From: Bacteroidaceae bacterium
GTDB lineage: Bacteria; Bacteroidota; Bacteroidia; Bacteroidales; Bacteroidaceae
Direction: 5' to 3'
NCBI GenBank assembly: GCA_017960985.1
Contig: JAGCYD010000047.1
Location: 1-64,000 of the forward strand
DNA: 64,000 nucleotides
Shown piece by piece: positions 26,790 to 35,398 of this stretch (within the stretch, counting starts at the first letter, position 1; the number at the start of each line of letters is the position of its first letter). The position numbers and the translations under genes were made by a program. The notes under the pieces were generated by a model. That model was not told the origin of the DNA. It did no database searches and saw only the letters and a list, made by a program, of their open reading frames with translations.

Positions 26790-28351
26790 AAAATATACTT
26801 CTATTTCTCTCGCTGCTCGTTTTTCCTTTCTCGGCTTCTGCCCAGTCACAGGACTTCGATATGGCCATGCGCAAACTCAACATGGCCACTTTCATGACCA
26901 ACATGTTCTATGTCGATTCCGTGGATTGTGGCAAACTGGTGGAGAATGCCATCAATGGCATGTTGGAGAAACTCGACCCCCACTCCCAGTATTCCAATGC
27001 AAAGGAAACACGACGGATGAACGAGTCCATCGAAGGGAGTTTCGAAGGCATCGGAGTTCAGTTCAATATGCTTGAGGATACGCTGCTGGTTATCCAGACC
27101 ATTTCCAAAGGACCTTCGGAGAAAGTCGGCATACTGGCAGGAGACCGTATCGTGACGGTAAACGACACCGCCATCGCTGGCGTCAAGATGAGTCGCGAAG
27201 AAATCATGAGTCGCCTGCGTGGTCCTAAGGGTACGAAAGTAAAGTTAGGCATCGTACGCCCGGGTGTTTCGGGACTGTCCTACTTCACCGTCGTGCGCGA
27301 TAAGATTCCCCTTAACACCCTCGATGCCGCCTATATGGTGACGCCCGAAATCGGTCTCATACGCTTCTCCAGTTTCGGACTGACAACGCTGGACGAGGTG
27401 TTGGGAGCCCTCCAACGGTTGAAGAATCAGGGCATGACCAAACTCATCATCGACCTGCAGCAAAATGGTGGTGGTTTGTTGGATGTTGCGGCAGGCATCA
27501 CCAGTCAGTTCATCGCCCGAGGCGACACCATCGTCTATACCCGTGGGCGCAATGTTCCCTCGAAAGTGTTTATTAGCAATGGCGGCAGTGGCTTCCAGCA
27601 GGGAAAAGTTGTCGTTCTCATTGATGAATATTCTGCCTCAGCAGCCGAAATCCTGACGGGTGCCATACAAGACCAGGACCGTGGACTTGTCGTCGGACGC
27701 CGTTCTTTTGGCAAGGGTCTCGTACAGCAACCCGTGGATTTACCCGACGGTTCCATGATTCGCCTTACCGTGGCACGCTACTATACACCCTCGGGACGAT
27801 GCATACAGAAACCCTATACCAAAGGGGATAAGGAAAGTTACAGCAAGGATGTCATTAACCGCTACAACAACGGCGAATTGACAAATGCCGATAGCATCCA
27901 CTTCCCCGACTCATTGAAGTTCACCACCCGCAAACTGGGTCGCACCGTATATGGCGGAGGTGGCATTATGCCCGACTATTTCATTCCGCTCGACACCACA
28001 CGCTACACCAAATATTATCGTGAACTATCGGCAAAGAGCCTCATCATCAATGCCAACCTGCATCATCTCGACAGGAACCGCAAGAAACTCACCAAGCAAT
28101 GGAGCGACTTCGCACAGTTCAAGGCTGAATACGAAATACCCGACAATCTCGTCGAGAGTATCTTCGAAGAAGGTGAGAAACAGAATATCAAACCAAAGGA
28201 CGACGAGGAACGGGCCAATACCATTCCCGTCATCAAACGCATCATGAAGGCCCTCACGGCACGCGACCTCTGGGATATGAGCGAATACTTCGCCATCATC
28301 TATGAGGACGACCCCATGGTATTGAAGGCTGTGGAACTGCTGAACAATTAA
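26786..28351 (+). CDS. S41-family C-terminal processing protease (1)
   Basis: A 521-residue periplasmic serine protease of the Ctp/Tsp kind. A signal peptide (1-20) precedes an N-terminal helical part, a PDZ domain (about 95-170; GPSEKVGILAGDRIVTVND), and the protease core. The catalytic dyad is S285 in SASAAE and K310 in SFGKGLVQ; their 25-residue spacing fits the family. The C-terminal 130 residues are an extra helical region. A second S41 protease lies at 40234-41886. Substrates are unknown; such enzymes trim envelope proteins. Confidence 0.9.
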   Translation: MKNILLFLSLLVFPFSASAQSQDFDMAMRKLNMATFMTNMFYVDSVDCGKLVENAINGMLEKLDPHSQYSNAKETRRMNESIEGSFEGIGVQFNMLEDTLLVIQTISKGPSEKVGILAGDRIVTVNDTAIAGVKMSREEIMSRLRGPKGTKVKLGIVRPGVSGLSYFTVVRDKIPLNTLDAAYMVTPEIGLIRFSSFGLTTLDEVLGALQRLKNQGMTKLIIDLQQNGGGLLDVAAGITSQFIARGDTIVYTRGRNVPSKVFISNGGSGFQQGKVVVLIDEYSASAAEILTGAIQDQDRGLVVGRRSFGKGLVQQPVDLPDGSMIRLTVARYYTPSGRCIQKPYTKGDKESYSKDVINRYNNGELTNADSIHFPDSLKFTTRKLGRTVYGGGGIMPDYFIPLDTTRYTKYYRELSAKSLIINANLHHLDRNRKKLTKQWSDFAQFKAEYEIPDNLVESIFEEGEKQNIKPKDDEERANTIPVIKRIMKALTARDLWDMSEYFAIIYEDDPMVLKAVELLNN

Positions 28352-28360
28352 GGAATAAAG

Positions 28361-28792
28361 ATGTCTGTCACTTTCCATGTAGAGGGCACGGTACAGATGC
28401 CCGACTTCGACCAGCAACGCATCACACAATGGGTTGCAGCGGTAGCCAAAGTTCACGACAGGAAGGTAGGCGACATCAATTACATTTTTGTAGATGACGA
28501 GCGTATCCTCGACATCAACCGTCAGTTCCTCGGACACGACTACTACACCGACATCATTACCTTCGACTATACTCAGGGGAGCACGCTTTCTGGCGACCTC
28601 TTCATTTCGTTGGACACCGTGGCAAGTAACGCACAACTTGTAGGCAGCAGTTACGATGAAGAACTGCTACGAGTGGTTATCCACGGCGTACTCCACCTTT
28701 GTGGCATCAACGACAAAGGCCCTGGCGAGCGTGAAATCATGGAACAGCACGAGAACGAGGCCCTCGCCCTTTATCGTAAGGCCCTCGCTTAG
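28361..28792 (+). CDS. ybeY: Endoribonuclease YbeY
   Basis: A 143-residue zinc-dependent RNase used in 16S rRNA 3'-end maturation and ribosome quality control. The metal site is HGVLHLCGINDKGPGE, a variant of HGxLHLxGYDH in which the second part is stretched, as in many Bacteroidetes. The DINRQFLGHDYYTDIITFDY strand region is also typical. It is nine bases after the protease stop, likely in the same transcript. Confidence 0.92.
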   Translation: MSVTFHVEGTVQMPDFDQQRITQWVAAVAKVHDRKVGDINYIFVDDERILDINRQFLGHDYYTDIITFDYTQGSTLSGDLFISLDTVASNAQLVGSSYDEELLRVVIHGVLHLCGINDKGPGEREIMEQHENEALALYRKALA

Positions 28793-29025
28793 TCTTATCT
28801 TCACTTTCTTCTTACCCTATCCATACTTCGTCGCGATTCCGACCCGCCTAGGTTCCATCGCGTACCATATATGGTACAAGGTCGTACCATTTATGGAACG
28901 AATGAGTACCAGTTATGGTACAGCCCAGTACCATTGCTGGTACTTTGTGGTACGACACATCGCTAACTCACGAGGGGCATTTTCCTTCGCGCGCACGCAT
29001 ATATTATATAAGTATAAGGGAAGGC
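28793..29025. other. Intergenic region between ybeY and rnhB
   Basis: Convergent gene ends. No gene is seen. It contains the palindrome array at 28862-28953 and a GC-poor stretch next to rnhB. Confidence 0.7.
28862..28953. repeat. Array of 16-bp palindromes with exact 22-bp period
   Basis: Four units start at 28862, 28884, 28906 and 28928. The first is the perfect GTACCATATATGGTAC; the others vary at the centre or one end (GTACCATTTATGGAAC, GTACCAGTTATGGTAC, GTACCATTGCTGGTAC). The 6-bp spacers differ completely. A fifth, degraded unit begins with GTAC at 28950, and a diverged ACC-GGT unit may lie in phase at 28840. Confidence 0.9.
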
Positions 29026-29631
29026 TTACCCGAAATCGAGTTCAAGTTGTGGCGAACCCAGCAGATTGAAGCTCATACGATGGTAAGGGGTAGTCCCATA
29101 TTGACGGATAGCCTCACGATGGATGGGTGCGGGATATCCTTTGTTCTGATTCCAATGATACTGCGGGTATTCCTCGTGTATCTTCAGCATGAAATCATCA
29201 CGGTAGGTCTTGGCCAAAATACTGGCTGCGGCAATGCTCATATACTTTCCGTCGCCCTTCACCACCGTAGTATGAGGTATTCCCGGATAGGGATTGAAAC
29301 GGTTTCCGTCAATCAGCAAATGTTGAGGGCGCACTTTCAACTGGTCCACAGCACGATGCATGGCCAGAATACTGGCACGAAGAATGTTGATTTTATCGAT
29401 TTCATCGGCAGAAACCACACCTACCGCCCATGCCAGGGCTTCGCGCTCAACCACCTCGCGCAGGGCATAGCGTTGTTTCTCCGTCAGTTGTTTGGAGTCA
29501 TTCAGAAGTTCGTTGGTGAAATCGGGAGGAAGGATAACGGCTGCCGCATAGACAGGCCCAGCAAGACAGCCACGACCAGCCTCGTCGCAACCTGCTTCAA
29601 TGATATCTTTATGTAGATAGGGACTTAACAT
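29026..29631 (-). CDS. rnhB: Ribonuclease HII
   Basis: A 201-residue RNase H2 that cuts RNA in RNA-DNA hybrids and misincorporated ribonucleotides. The active-site acids are in [14 protein letters not shown] near the N-terminus, and LIDGNRF supplies the next Asp. The C-terminal [18 protein letters not shown] matches the family. It lies 26 bp downstream of sufS on the same strand and may be co-transcribed with it. Confidence 0.95.
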   Translation of the reverse strand: MLSPYLHKDIIEAGCDEAGRGCLAGPVYAAAVILPPDFTNELLNDSKQLTEKQRYALREVVEREALAWAVGVVSADEIDKINILRASILAMHRAVDQLKVRPQHLLIDGNRFNPYPGIPHTTVVKGDGKYMSIAAASILAKTYRDDFMLKIHEEYPQYHWNQNKGYPAPIHREAIRQYGTTPYHRMSFNLLGSPQLELDFG

Positions 29632-29636
29632 CTTTT

Positions 29637-29654
29637 GCTCCCTCCTCGGGTGAG
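29637..29654. repeat. Possible degenerate copy of the GC-rich palindrome
   Basis: GCTCCCTCCTCGGGTGAG between sufS and rnhB resembles the outer part of R3 (32705-32741) with a deletion. It is short and could be chance. Confidence 0.3.
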
Positions 29655-29657
29655 TCT

Positions 29658-30875
29658 TTAGAACATTTGTTGTACACGCTGAATGGCTGCTACGAGAGCA
29701 TCTACCTCTTCACGAGTATTATAGAGGGCAAAGGAGGCACGACAAGTTCCTTCTATGCCAAGGCGACGCATGAGGGGCTCGGCACAATGGTGACCCGTAC
29801 GCACGGCGATACCCAGACGGTCAAGCAAGGTTCCCATGTCGAGGTGATGGATTTGTCCCACCTGGAAACTGATGACTGCATCACGATGCTCAAGTGTACG
29901 AGGTCCATAGATATGCATGTCGGGAATCTCACTCAGTCGTTCCATCGCATAACGGGTCAGGTCTTTCTCGTGGGCTTCGATGGCATCCATCCCGATGGAA
30001 TCGACATAATCGATAGCGCGGGCCAATCCCGTCGAGGCAATATAATCGGGTGTCCCCGCCTCGAACTTATAGGGAAGGTCGTTGAATGTGGTGTGGTCAA
30101 AACTTACGGTCTTTATCATCTCACCGCCTCCCATATAGGGCGGTATTCGGTCGAGCCATTCCTCCTTGCCGTAGAGAACACCAATGCCTGTAGGACCATA
30201 TATCTTATGACCGCTGAACGCAAAGAAATCGCAATCCATGTCCTGCACATCCACACGGAAGTGGGGCGTACTCTGTGCACCGTCAACCAATACCGGCACA
30301 CCATGTTCGTGGGCAATACGCACGATTTCCTTCACGGGATTCACCGTTCCCAACACATTGCTGACCTGTGTAACACTGACGATTCGGGTACGGTCGTTGA
30401 ACAATCGCTCGTATTCATCAAGCCTCAGTTCGCCATCGTCCGTAATAGGAATCACACGGATGCGAATACCCTGACGCGCCTGTAGCAGTTGCCACGAAAC
30501 GATGTTGGAGTGATGCTCCATCTCCGTCAGAATCACCTCGTCGCCCTCCTTCATCATCGCCTGTCCAAAACACGAAGCCACAAGATTGATGCTCTCCGTC
30601 GTGCCACGGGTGAAGACAATCTCACGCGTGGAACGGGCATTCAGGAACCGGCGCACGGTTTCGCGCGAAGCCTCATGCAAATCCGTCGCTTGTTGGGAAA
30701 GGAAATGAACGCCACGATGCACATTGGCATTCACATTATAGTATTCCTCTGTCATCGCCTCCACCACCTGCCGCGGCTTCTGTGTCGTAGCAGCATTGTC
30801 GAGATACACCAAGGGATACTTGTCGTATATCTTACGGCTGAGGATGGGGAAATCTTTTCTTAGTTCAGAGTTCAC
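29658..30875 (-). CDS. sufS: Cysteine desulfurase SufS
   Basis: A 405-residue PLP enzyme that takes sulfur from cysteine for Fe-S cluster assembly. Seen: [11 protein letters not shown] near the N-terminus, the PLP lysine in [11 protein letters not shown], and the catalytic Cys in [11 protein letters not shown]. The start is GTG at 30875, within a 7-bp repeat run; it gives [14 protein letters not shown], with DFPIL in the usual place. It is the last suf gene. Confidence 0.95.
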   Translation of the reverse strand: MNSELRKDFPILSRKIYDKYPLVYLDNAATTQKPRQVVEAMTEEYYNVNANVHRGVHFLSQQATDLHEASRETVRRFLNARSTREIVFTRGTTESINLVASCFGQAMMKEGDEVILTEMEHHSNIVSWQLLQARQGIRIRVIPITDDGELRLDEYERLFNDRTRIVSVTQVSNVLGTVNPVKEIVRIAHEHGVPVLVDGAQSTPHFRVDVQDMDCDFFAFSGHKIYGPTGIGVLYGKEEWLDRIPPYMGGGEMIKTVSFDHTTFNDLPYKFEAGTPDYIASTGLARAIDYVDSIGMDAIEAHEKDLTRYAMERLSEIPDMHIYGPRTLEHRDAVISFQVGQIHHLDMGTLLDRLGIAVRTGHHCAEPLMRRLGIEGTCRASFALYNTREEVDALVAAIQRVQQMF

Positions 30876-30896
30876 AGTTCACAATTCTAAGTTAAT
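30862..30896. repeat. Heptanucleotide repeat run at the sufD-sufS junction
   Basis: Five units: AGTTCAG, AGTTCAC, AGTTCAC, AATTCTA, AGTTAAT. On the minus strand one unit supplies the GTG start of sufS. Confidence 0.75.
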
Positions 30897-30898
30897 AC

Positions 30899-32314
30899 TT
30901 ACTTACAGAGACGGCAGCCCTCGCATTTGCTGAGTTCACCACGGAATCGCTTTTCGACCAGATGATGCAGACGGTCACGCAAGGGCTCCATCTTGATGCT
31001 GTCGAGGACTTCGCCTGCAAAAGCGAACTTCAGCAACATACGCGCCTCAGCCTCGGGGATGCCACGCTGACGCATATAGAACAGCGCCTGTTCATTGAGT
31101 TGCCCGACGGTACTACCGTGCGAACACTTCACATCGTCGGCATAAATCTCCAACATCGGCTGGGTGTACATCCGTGCCGTATCCGTAGCACAAAGGTTAG
31201 CATTTGTCTCTTGCGAAACCGTCTTCTGGGCATTCTCGCGTACCAGCACCCGACCCGCAAAAGCCCCTACGGCCTCATCGTCGAGCACATATTTATACAG
31301 TTCGTTGCTCTGGCAGTTGGACACGCGATGATCGATGAGCGTGTTGTTATCCACATGCTGCTGTTTATCGGCAATCACACATCCGTACATATTCGTCTCT
31401 GCATACTCGCCGCTCAAGGTCACATCCGTTCGGTTGCGTGTCAGTCCGTTGTGCAGGGTGATGCTGTCTATGGTTGCCGAACTGCTCCGCTGCTGGTCCA
31501 CATACATGTTGGCAAAGCGGTGGTTCTTGACATGCGTCTCCTCTAGTTCATAAAGTTCCAGATGTGCATTCTCGCCGATATACACCTCGCTGATTTGGGT
31601 CGTGAGGAACTGATGGTCGTCTATCGCATGGTCGCAGAAAAGGACACAAGCCTCCGCCTGCTCCTCTACAACGATAAGCACACGACGATTCACCATCAAA
31701 TCCACATCGGCACGCAGAATGTTCACAATCTGAATCGGTCGTGTTACGACAACACCCTTCGGCACATAGATGAAGAGACCGTCCTGACAGAACATCGTAT
31801 TCAGGGCATTGATGCCGTCCTTATGGGTTCGTGCCTGCTTGGCATAGTATTTCCCGATTAATTCGGGATATTTCACAGCCGCTTCGAGCAACGACATTAC
31901 CAACACCCCCTCTGGAAGCATCGCCTTAGGAAGTGCCTTATCGTAGAATCTGTCATTTACCACAAAATAGAGCGAAGTGCTCAGATTGGGTACATCACAG
32001 CGGAATACCTGGTAAGGGTCAATGGGAATATCTATATGTTGCAGATTCAGGCCATAGTCGGGGGCAAACGCCGCAGCCACATCGGTATATTTATACCGCT
32101 CTTCCTTCTGCGTGGGGAAGCCCAACCGCTCGAAATCTGCCAACGCCTGTTCCCGAGGTGCATTCAGCAACGAAGCCGAATGCTCGGCTATCATGTCCCG
32201 ACATTCGCGATACAGGTCAATATATTGGATAGCGGCGACCCCTCTCCCGACCTCCCCCGAGGGGGAGGAGTTGTCAGTTTTACTGCTGGAGATATTCTTC
32301 TTGTTATTATTCAT
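30899..32314 (-). CDS. sufD: Fe-S cluster assembly protein SufD
   Basis: A 471-residue scaffold subunit of SufBCD. The family core runs from about IQYIDLYRECRDM to the C-terminus, with the beta-helix region and the terminal LVEKRFRGELSKCEGC. The first 29 or so residues (opening MNNNKKNISSSKTDN, then SPSGEVGRG) are not family sequence: they are encoded by the right-hand part of the DUF559 unit and palindrome R2. The start overlaps the DUF559 stop (ATGA), so SufD translation appears to be coupled to that gene. Confidence 0.92.
   Translation of the reverse strand: MNNNKKNISSSKTDNSSPSGEVGRGVAAIQYIDLYRECRDMIAEHSASLLNAPREQALADFERLGFPTQKEERYKYTDVAAAFAPDYGLNLQHIDIPIDPYQVFRCDVPNLSTSLYFVVNDRFYDKALPKAMLPEGVLVMSLLEAAVKYPELIGKYYAKQARTHKDGINALNTMFCQDGLFIYVPKGVVVTRPIQIVNILRADVDLMVNRRVLIVVEEQAEACVLFCDHAIDDHQFLTTQISEVYIGENAHLELYELEETHVKNHRFANMYVDQQRSSSATIDSITLHNGLTRNRTDVTLSGEYAETNMYGCVIADKQQHVDNNTLIDHRVSNCQSNELYKYVLDDEAVGAFAGRVLVRENAQKTVSQETNANLCATDTARMYTQPMLEIYADDVKCSHGSTVGQLNEQALFYMRQRGIPEAEARMLLKFAFAGEVLDSIKMEPLRDRLHHLVEKRFRGELSKCEGCRLCK
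32237..32270. repeat. GC-rich palindrome copy R2, left end of the DUF559 unit
   Basis: Begins GACCCCTCTCCCGACC, followed by a CTCCC-CCGA-GGGGGAG hairpin. It is in the coding sequence of sufD and is the inverted counterpart of R3. Confidence 0.85.
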
Positions 32315-32688
32315 AGAGAGTCTAACTCTTCACAAATCTTTTCTAATACTTCATCTATACACGAGAGGACCTCATTGTTATCGAACCGAACTACATGGAA
32401 GCCCATCCTTGACAAATCAATCGTTCGGTCAAAATCCATCTTCGTCTGTTCCTCTTCATAATGATATCCACCATCGACTTCTATTACCAGTCTTTTTCCC
32501 AAACATACAAAGTCTACAATATAGTCCCCGATTATATGCTGTCTATTGAACTTTACTCCCAGTTGCCTCTTTGATATATGTTGCCATAAGAATTTTTCTG
32601 CCTCGGTTGGATATTGCTTATGCTTTTCAGCTAATTCCTTTAACAATATATATCTGTCTGGCGAAGCTGTGTTGTATCCATATTTCAT
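32311..32688 (-). CDS. DUF559 nuclease-like protein
   Basis: A 125-residue protein of the DUF559 family, which has a Vsr/PD-(D/E)xK-like endonuclease fold. Seen: NTASPDRYILLKELAE, PTEAEKFLWQHI, VKFNRQHIIGDYIVDF, and IEVDGGYHY. The likely metal ligands are D59 of IVDF and E70 and D72 of IEVDG. The ATG at 32688 is preferred over one at 32715, which lies in palindrome R3. It is visibly richer in A+T than the suf genes around it. Its biological role is unknown; it is not part of known suf machinery. Confidence 0.85.
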   Translation of the reverse strand: MKYGYNTASPDRYILLKELAEKHKQYPTEAEKFLWQHISKRQLGVKFNRQHIIGDYIVDFVCLGKRLVIEVDGGYHYEEEQTKMDFDRTIDLSRMGFHVVRFDNNEVLSCIDEVLEKICEELDSL

Positions 32689-32704
32689 TTTCTTTCGGTA
32701 TCTG

Positions 32705-32741
32705 CTCCCTCCCACTCGGGGGAGGGCTGGGGAGAGGGGTC
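32705..32741. repeat. GC-rich palindrome copy R3, right end of the DUF559 unit
   Basis: Ends GGGGAGAGGGGTC, the reverse complement of the R2 start, with a CTCCC/GGGAG core. The sufC TAG stop begins at its last base. Confidence 0.85.
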
Positions 32742-33481
32742 TATCTTATGAATTGGTCAAATCCACTCTCCTCTATCATCGTTGCCACCTCTGGCCCGCC
32801 CGTATAGACAATCTGACCGCCAATCAACACATGGATGATGTCGGGCTTTAGATAGTCCAGCAAACGCTGATAGTGAGTAATAACCAGTGCCGAAGTCTGT
32901 GGCGTGCGCAACTTGTTGAAACCCTCAGCTACGATACGCAAGGCATCCACATCAAGACCCGAATCCGTTTCGTCCAATATACTAAAGGTCGGCTCCAGCA
33001 TGGCCATCTGGAATATCTCGTTACGCTTCTTCTCGCCACCCGAGAAACCCTCGTTCACGCTGCGGTTTGCCAGTTTGTTGTCCAGTTCCACAATCTTCCT
33101 CCGCTCGCGCATCATCTTCAGGAAGTCAGTCGCATTCAGCGGCTCCAGTCCCTGTGCCTTTCGCTTGGCATTCAGTGCGGCACGCATGAAGTTCGTCATC
33201 GACACGCCCGGTATCTCCACGGGTTGCTGGAACGACAAGAATATACCTGCATGGGCACGCTCCTCGGGAGCCATCGCCAAAAGGTCCTGCCCGTTGAACA
33301 CAATCGAGCCCTGGGTTACTTCGTAAGCAGGATGTCCCACAATGATATTCGACAGCGTGCTCTTTCCTGCCCCGTTCTGTCCCATCAGGGCATGCACCTC
33401 TCCGTCCTTGATAGTCAGGTTTATTCCCTTCAGAATCTCCTTCCCATCGATACTGGCATGTAAGTCGCGTATTTCAAGCAT
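32741..33481 (-). CDS. sufC: Fe-S cluster assembly ATPase SufC
   Basis: A 246-residue ABC-type ATPase of the SufBCD complex. Walker A is GQNGAGKST, the Q-loop region FLSFQQPVEIPG, the signature FSGGEKKRNEIF, and Walker B SILDETDSGLD. The length is normal and the C-terminus (SGFDQFIR) is intact right up to the DUF559 unit. It is 14 bp downstream of sufB. Confidence 0.97.
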   Translation of the reverse strand: MLEIRDLHASIDGKEILKGINLTIKDGEVHALMGQNGAGKSTLSNIIVGHPAYEVTQGSIVFNGQDLLAMAPEERAHAGIFLSFQQPVEIPGVSMTNFMRAALNAKRKAQGLEPLNATDFLKMMRERRKIVELDNKLANRSVNEGFSGGEKKRNEIFQMAMLEPTFSILDETDSGLDVDALRIVAEGFNKLRTPQTSALVITHYQRLLDYLKPDIIHVLIGGQIVYTGGPEVATMIEESGFDQFIR

Positions 33482-33495
33482 AATTTACTATTATT

Positions 33496-34959
33496 TTATC
33501 CTACTGCCCCCTCAAGACTGACGCCGAGGAGTTTCTGAGCCTCGACGGCGAACTCCATGGGGAGTTTGTTGAGGACATCCTTGGCATAGCCATTGACGAT
33601 GAGGCCAACGGCCTCTTCGAGGGGAATGCCTCGCTGGTTGCAGTAAAAGAGTTGGTCTTCTGAAATCTTGCTGGTGGTGGCTTCGTGTTCTACTACCGCC
33701 GTGGGATTCTGCACATCCATATAGGGGAAGGTGTGGGCGCCACACTTATTGCCCAACAAGAGTGAGTCGCACGAGGAATAGTTGCGGGCGCCATCGGCAT
33801 TCTTGCCCACACGAACCAAACCGCGATACGAGTTCTGGCTGCGCCCAGCACTGATGCCCTTGCTGATAATTGTGCTCTTGGTGTTCTTGCCGAGATGTAT
33901 CATCTTCGTTCCTGTATCGGCCTGCTGGTAATTGTTGGTGAGTGCGACACTATAGAATTCGGCCTGACTGCCGTCGCCCGAAAGCACACAACTGGGATAT
34001 TTCCATGTGATGGCTGAACCCGTTTCCACCTGTGTCCACGACAAGCGGCTATTACGACCACGCAAGTGTCCGCGCTTGGTTACGAGATTCAGCACGCCTC
34101 CTTTTCCGTCCTTATCGCCTGGGTACCAGTTCTGTACCGTGCTGTACTTCACTTCGGCATTGTTCATGACGACAATTTCCACGATTGCGGCATGCAACTG
34201 GTTTTCATCGCGCATGGGGGCGGTACAGCCTTCGAGGTATGACACATAGGCATCGTCGTCGCACACGATAAGGGTGCGCTCGAACTGACCCGTACCACGG
34301 GCATTGATGCGAAAGTAGGTGCTGAGTTCCATCGGGCAACGGACACCTTTGGGGATATAGACAAACGAACCGTCGGAGAATACGGACGAGTTGAGGGCGG
34401 CAAAGAAATTGTCCTTATAGGGCACTACCGTACCCAGATACTGACGGACAAGGTCGGGATGCTCGCGCACAGCCTCGGTAATCGAGCAGAAGATGATGCC
34501 TTGCTCCTTCAGCCTATCTCGGAAAGTGGTCTTTACCGAAACGGAATCCATCACGGCATCCACCGCCATTCCACTCAAGGCGAGACGCTCTTCCAGAGGA
34601 ATGCCGAGCTTGTCGAAGGTTTTCATCAACTCGGGATCAATCTCTTGCCCCTTGTCTTTAGCCCCCTGCCCCTTTTGGGCTGTCGGGTCGGCATAGTAGG
34701 AGATGTCCTGATAGTCGATTTCTGGCATATCGAGGTGTCCCCATGTGGGTTGCTTCAGAGTTTGCCAGTAACGGAATGCCTTGAGACGGAAGTCGAGCAA
34801 CCAGTCGGGTTCACCCTTCTTCTCGGAGATAAGCCGAACTACTGCTTCCGACAATCCCTTATCGATGATGTCGGTCGTGATATCGGTCGTGAAGCCATAC
34901 TCGTACTTCTTATCCGCTATCTCACGCAGTAACTCATTATCCCTATTCTTCTCCTCCAT
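33496..34959 (-). CDS. sufB: Fe-S cluster assembly protein SufB
   Basis: A 487-residue core scaffold subunit, first of the suf genes. Family motifs include [54 protein letters not shown] and the C-terminal [20 protein letters not shown]. Between the conserved YYADPTAQ and [15 protein letters not shown] lies a short in-frame stretch, [11 protein letters not shown], made of 7-bp repeats (34640-34674). The first codons overlap the cvpA end by 17 bases, so sufB is probably transcribed with cvpA. Confidence 0.96.
   Translation of the reverse strand: MEEKNRDNELLREIADKKYEYGFTTDITTDIIDKGLSEAVVRLISEKKGEPDWLLDFRLKAFRYWQTLKQPTWGHLDMPEIDYQDISYYADPTAQKGQGAKDKGQEIDPELMKTFDKLGIPLEERLALSGMAVDAVMDSVSVKTTFRDRLKEQGIIFCSITEAVREHPDLVRQYLGTVVPYKDNFFAALNSSVFSDGSFVYIPKGVRCPMELSTYFRINARGTGQFERTLIVCDDDAYVSYLEGCTAPMRDENQLHAAIVEIVVMNNAEVKYSTVQNWYPGDKDGKGGVLNLVTKRGHLRGRNSRLSWTQVETGSAITWKYPSCVLSGDGSQAEFYSVALTNNYQQADTGTKMIHLGKNTKSTIISKGISAGRSQNSYRGLVRVGKNADGARNYSSCDSLLLGNKCGAHTFPYMDVQNPTAVVEHEATTSKISEDQLFYCNQRGIPLEEAVGLIVNGYAKDVLNKLPMEFAVEAQKLLGVSLEGAVG
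34640..34674. repeat. Heptanucleotide repeat run inside sufB (GC-rich type)
   Basis: Units on the plus strand: ATCTCTT, GCCCCTT, GTCTTTA, GCCCCCT, GCCCCTT. Read on the coding strand as [12 protein letters not shown]. Confidence 0.7.
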
Positions 34960-35389
34960 TCTCTACTTCCTTATTCACATCGGGGAACAACACATTGGGC
35001 ACAGCCTGTAAGGCTTTTACCACGCCATTGTCCTCGAACTTCGACTTCGCTTCGCGTACATAGTCAATGACCAGCAGCAGGCATCCCAATAGCAAGGCAT
35101 ACTTCAGGCATCCCACAATGGCACCCAATAGTTTGTTCAGTTTACCAATGATGATAATATGGTCCAGAACTTTTGTGATTGCCCATGCCAGAATACCCAG
35201 CACCAAGGGCACGCCTATCCAAATTAACAGGAAACCGAATATGCCATATCCTATTTCCTTGTAATGATAATAAGCATAGTAGAGGCCGAGAAAGAAACCC
35301 AGGAAGGAAATGACTTCCTTTAAGAGTCCGTTCTTCCAGCCCCTCCATGTGCCGTAGAGCAGGATCGCCAGACACAAAAGCTCTACCAT
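34943..35389 (-). CDS. CvpA-family membrane protein
   Basis: A 148-residue inner-membrane protein with four hydrophobic segments (about 3-20, 26-44, 48-72, 88-108) and the family opening [18 protein letters not shown]. CvpA relatives are linked to colicin V production and envelope stress tolerance; the molecular role is unsettled. It overlaps the start of sufB by 17 bases and follows infB by 9 bp, so it may link the translation and suf gene blocks in one transcript. Confidence 0.85.
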   Translation of the reverse strand: MVELLCLAILLYGTWRGWKNGLLKEVISFLGFFLGLYYAYYHYKEIGYGIFGFLLIWIGVPLVLGILAWAITKVLDHIIIIGKLNKLLGAIVGCLKYALLLGCLLLVIDYVREAKSKFEDNGVVKALQAVPNVLFPDVNKEVENGGEE

Positions 35390-35398
35390 TCGCTCTTT

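Larger units (their letters stand above)
32237..32741. mobile_element. Putative DUF559 unit bounded by inverted palindromes
   Basis: A 505-bp segment whose two ends share the 12 bases GACCCCTCTCCC in inverted orientation and whose only gene is a DUF559 nuclease-like protein. It lies between sufC and sufD, which are normally adjacent. The right end abuts the sufC stop; the left end is fused to the sufD coding region. No clear target-site duplication is seen. Mobility is inference. Confidence 0.55.

Noticed and set aside
28862..28953. Reading the palindrome arrays as a CRISPR
   Set aside because: The repeats are palindromes of 14-16 bp with 6-8 bp spacers and a 22-bp period, far too short for CRISPR, and no cas genes are present.
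32237..32741. An insertion sequence with a transposase
   Set aside because: The only gene is DUF559, with no DDE, HUH or serine recombinase motif, and no target-site duplication is visible; it is therefore listed only as a putative element.
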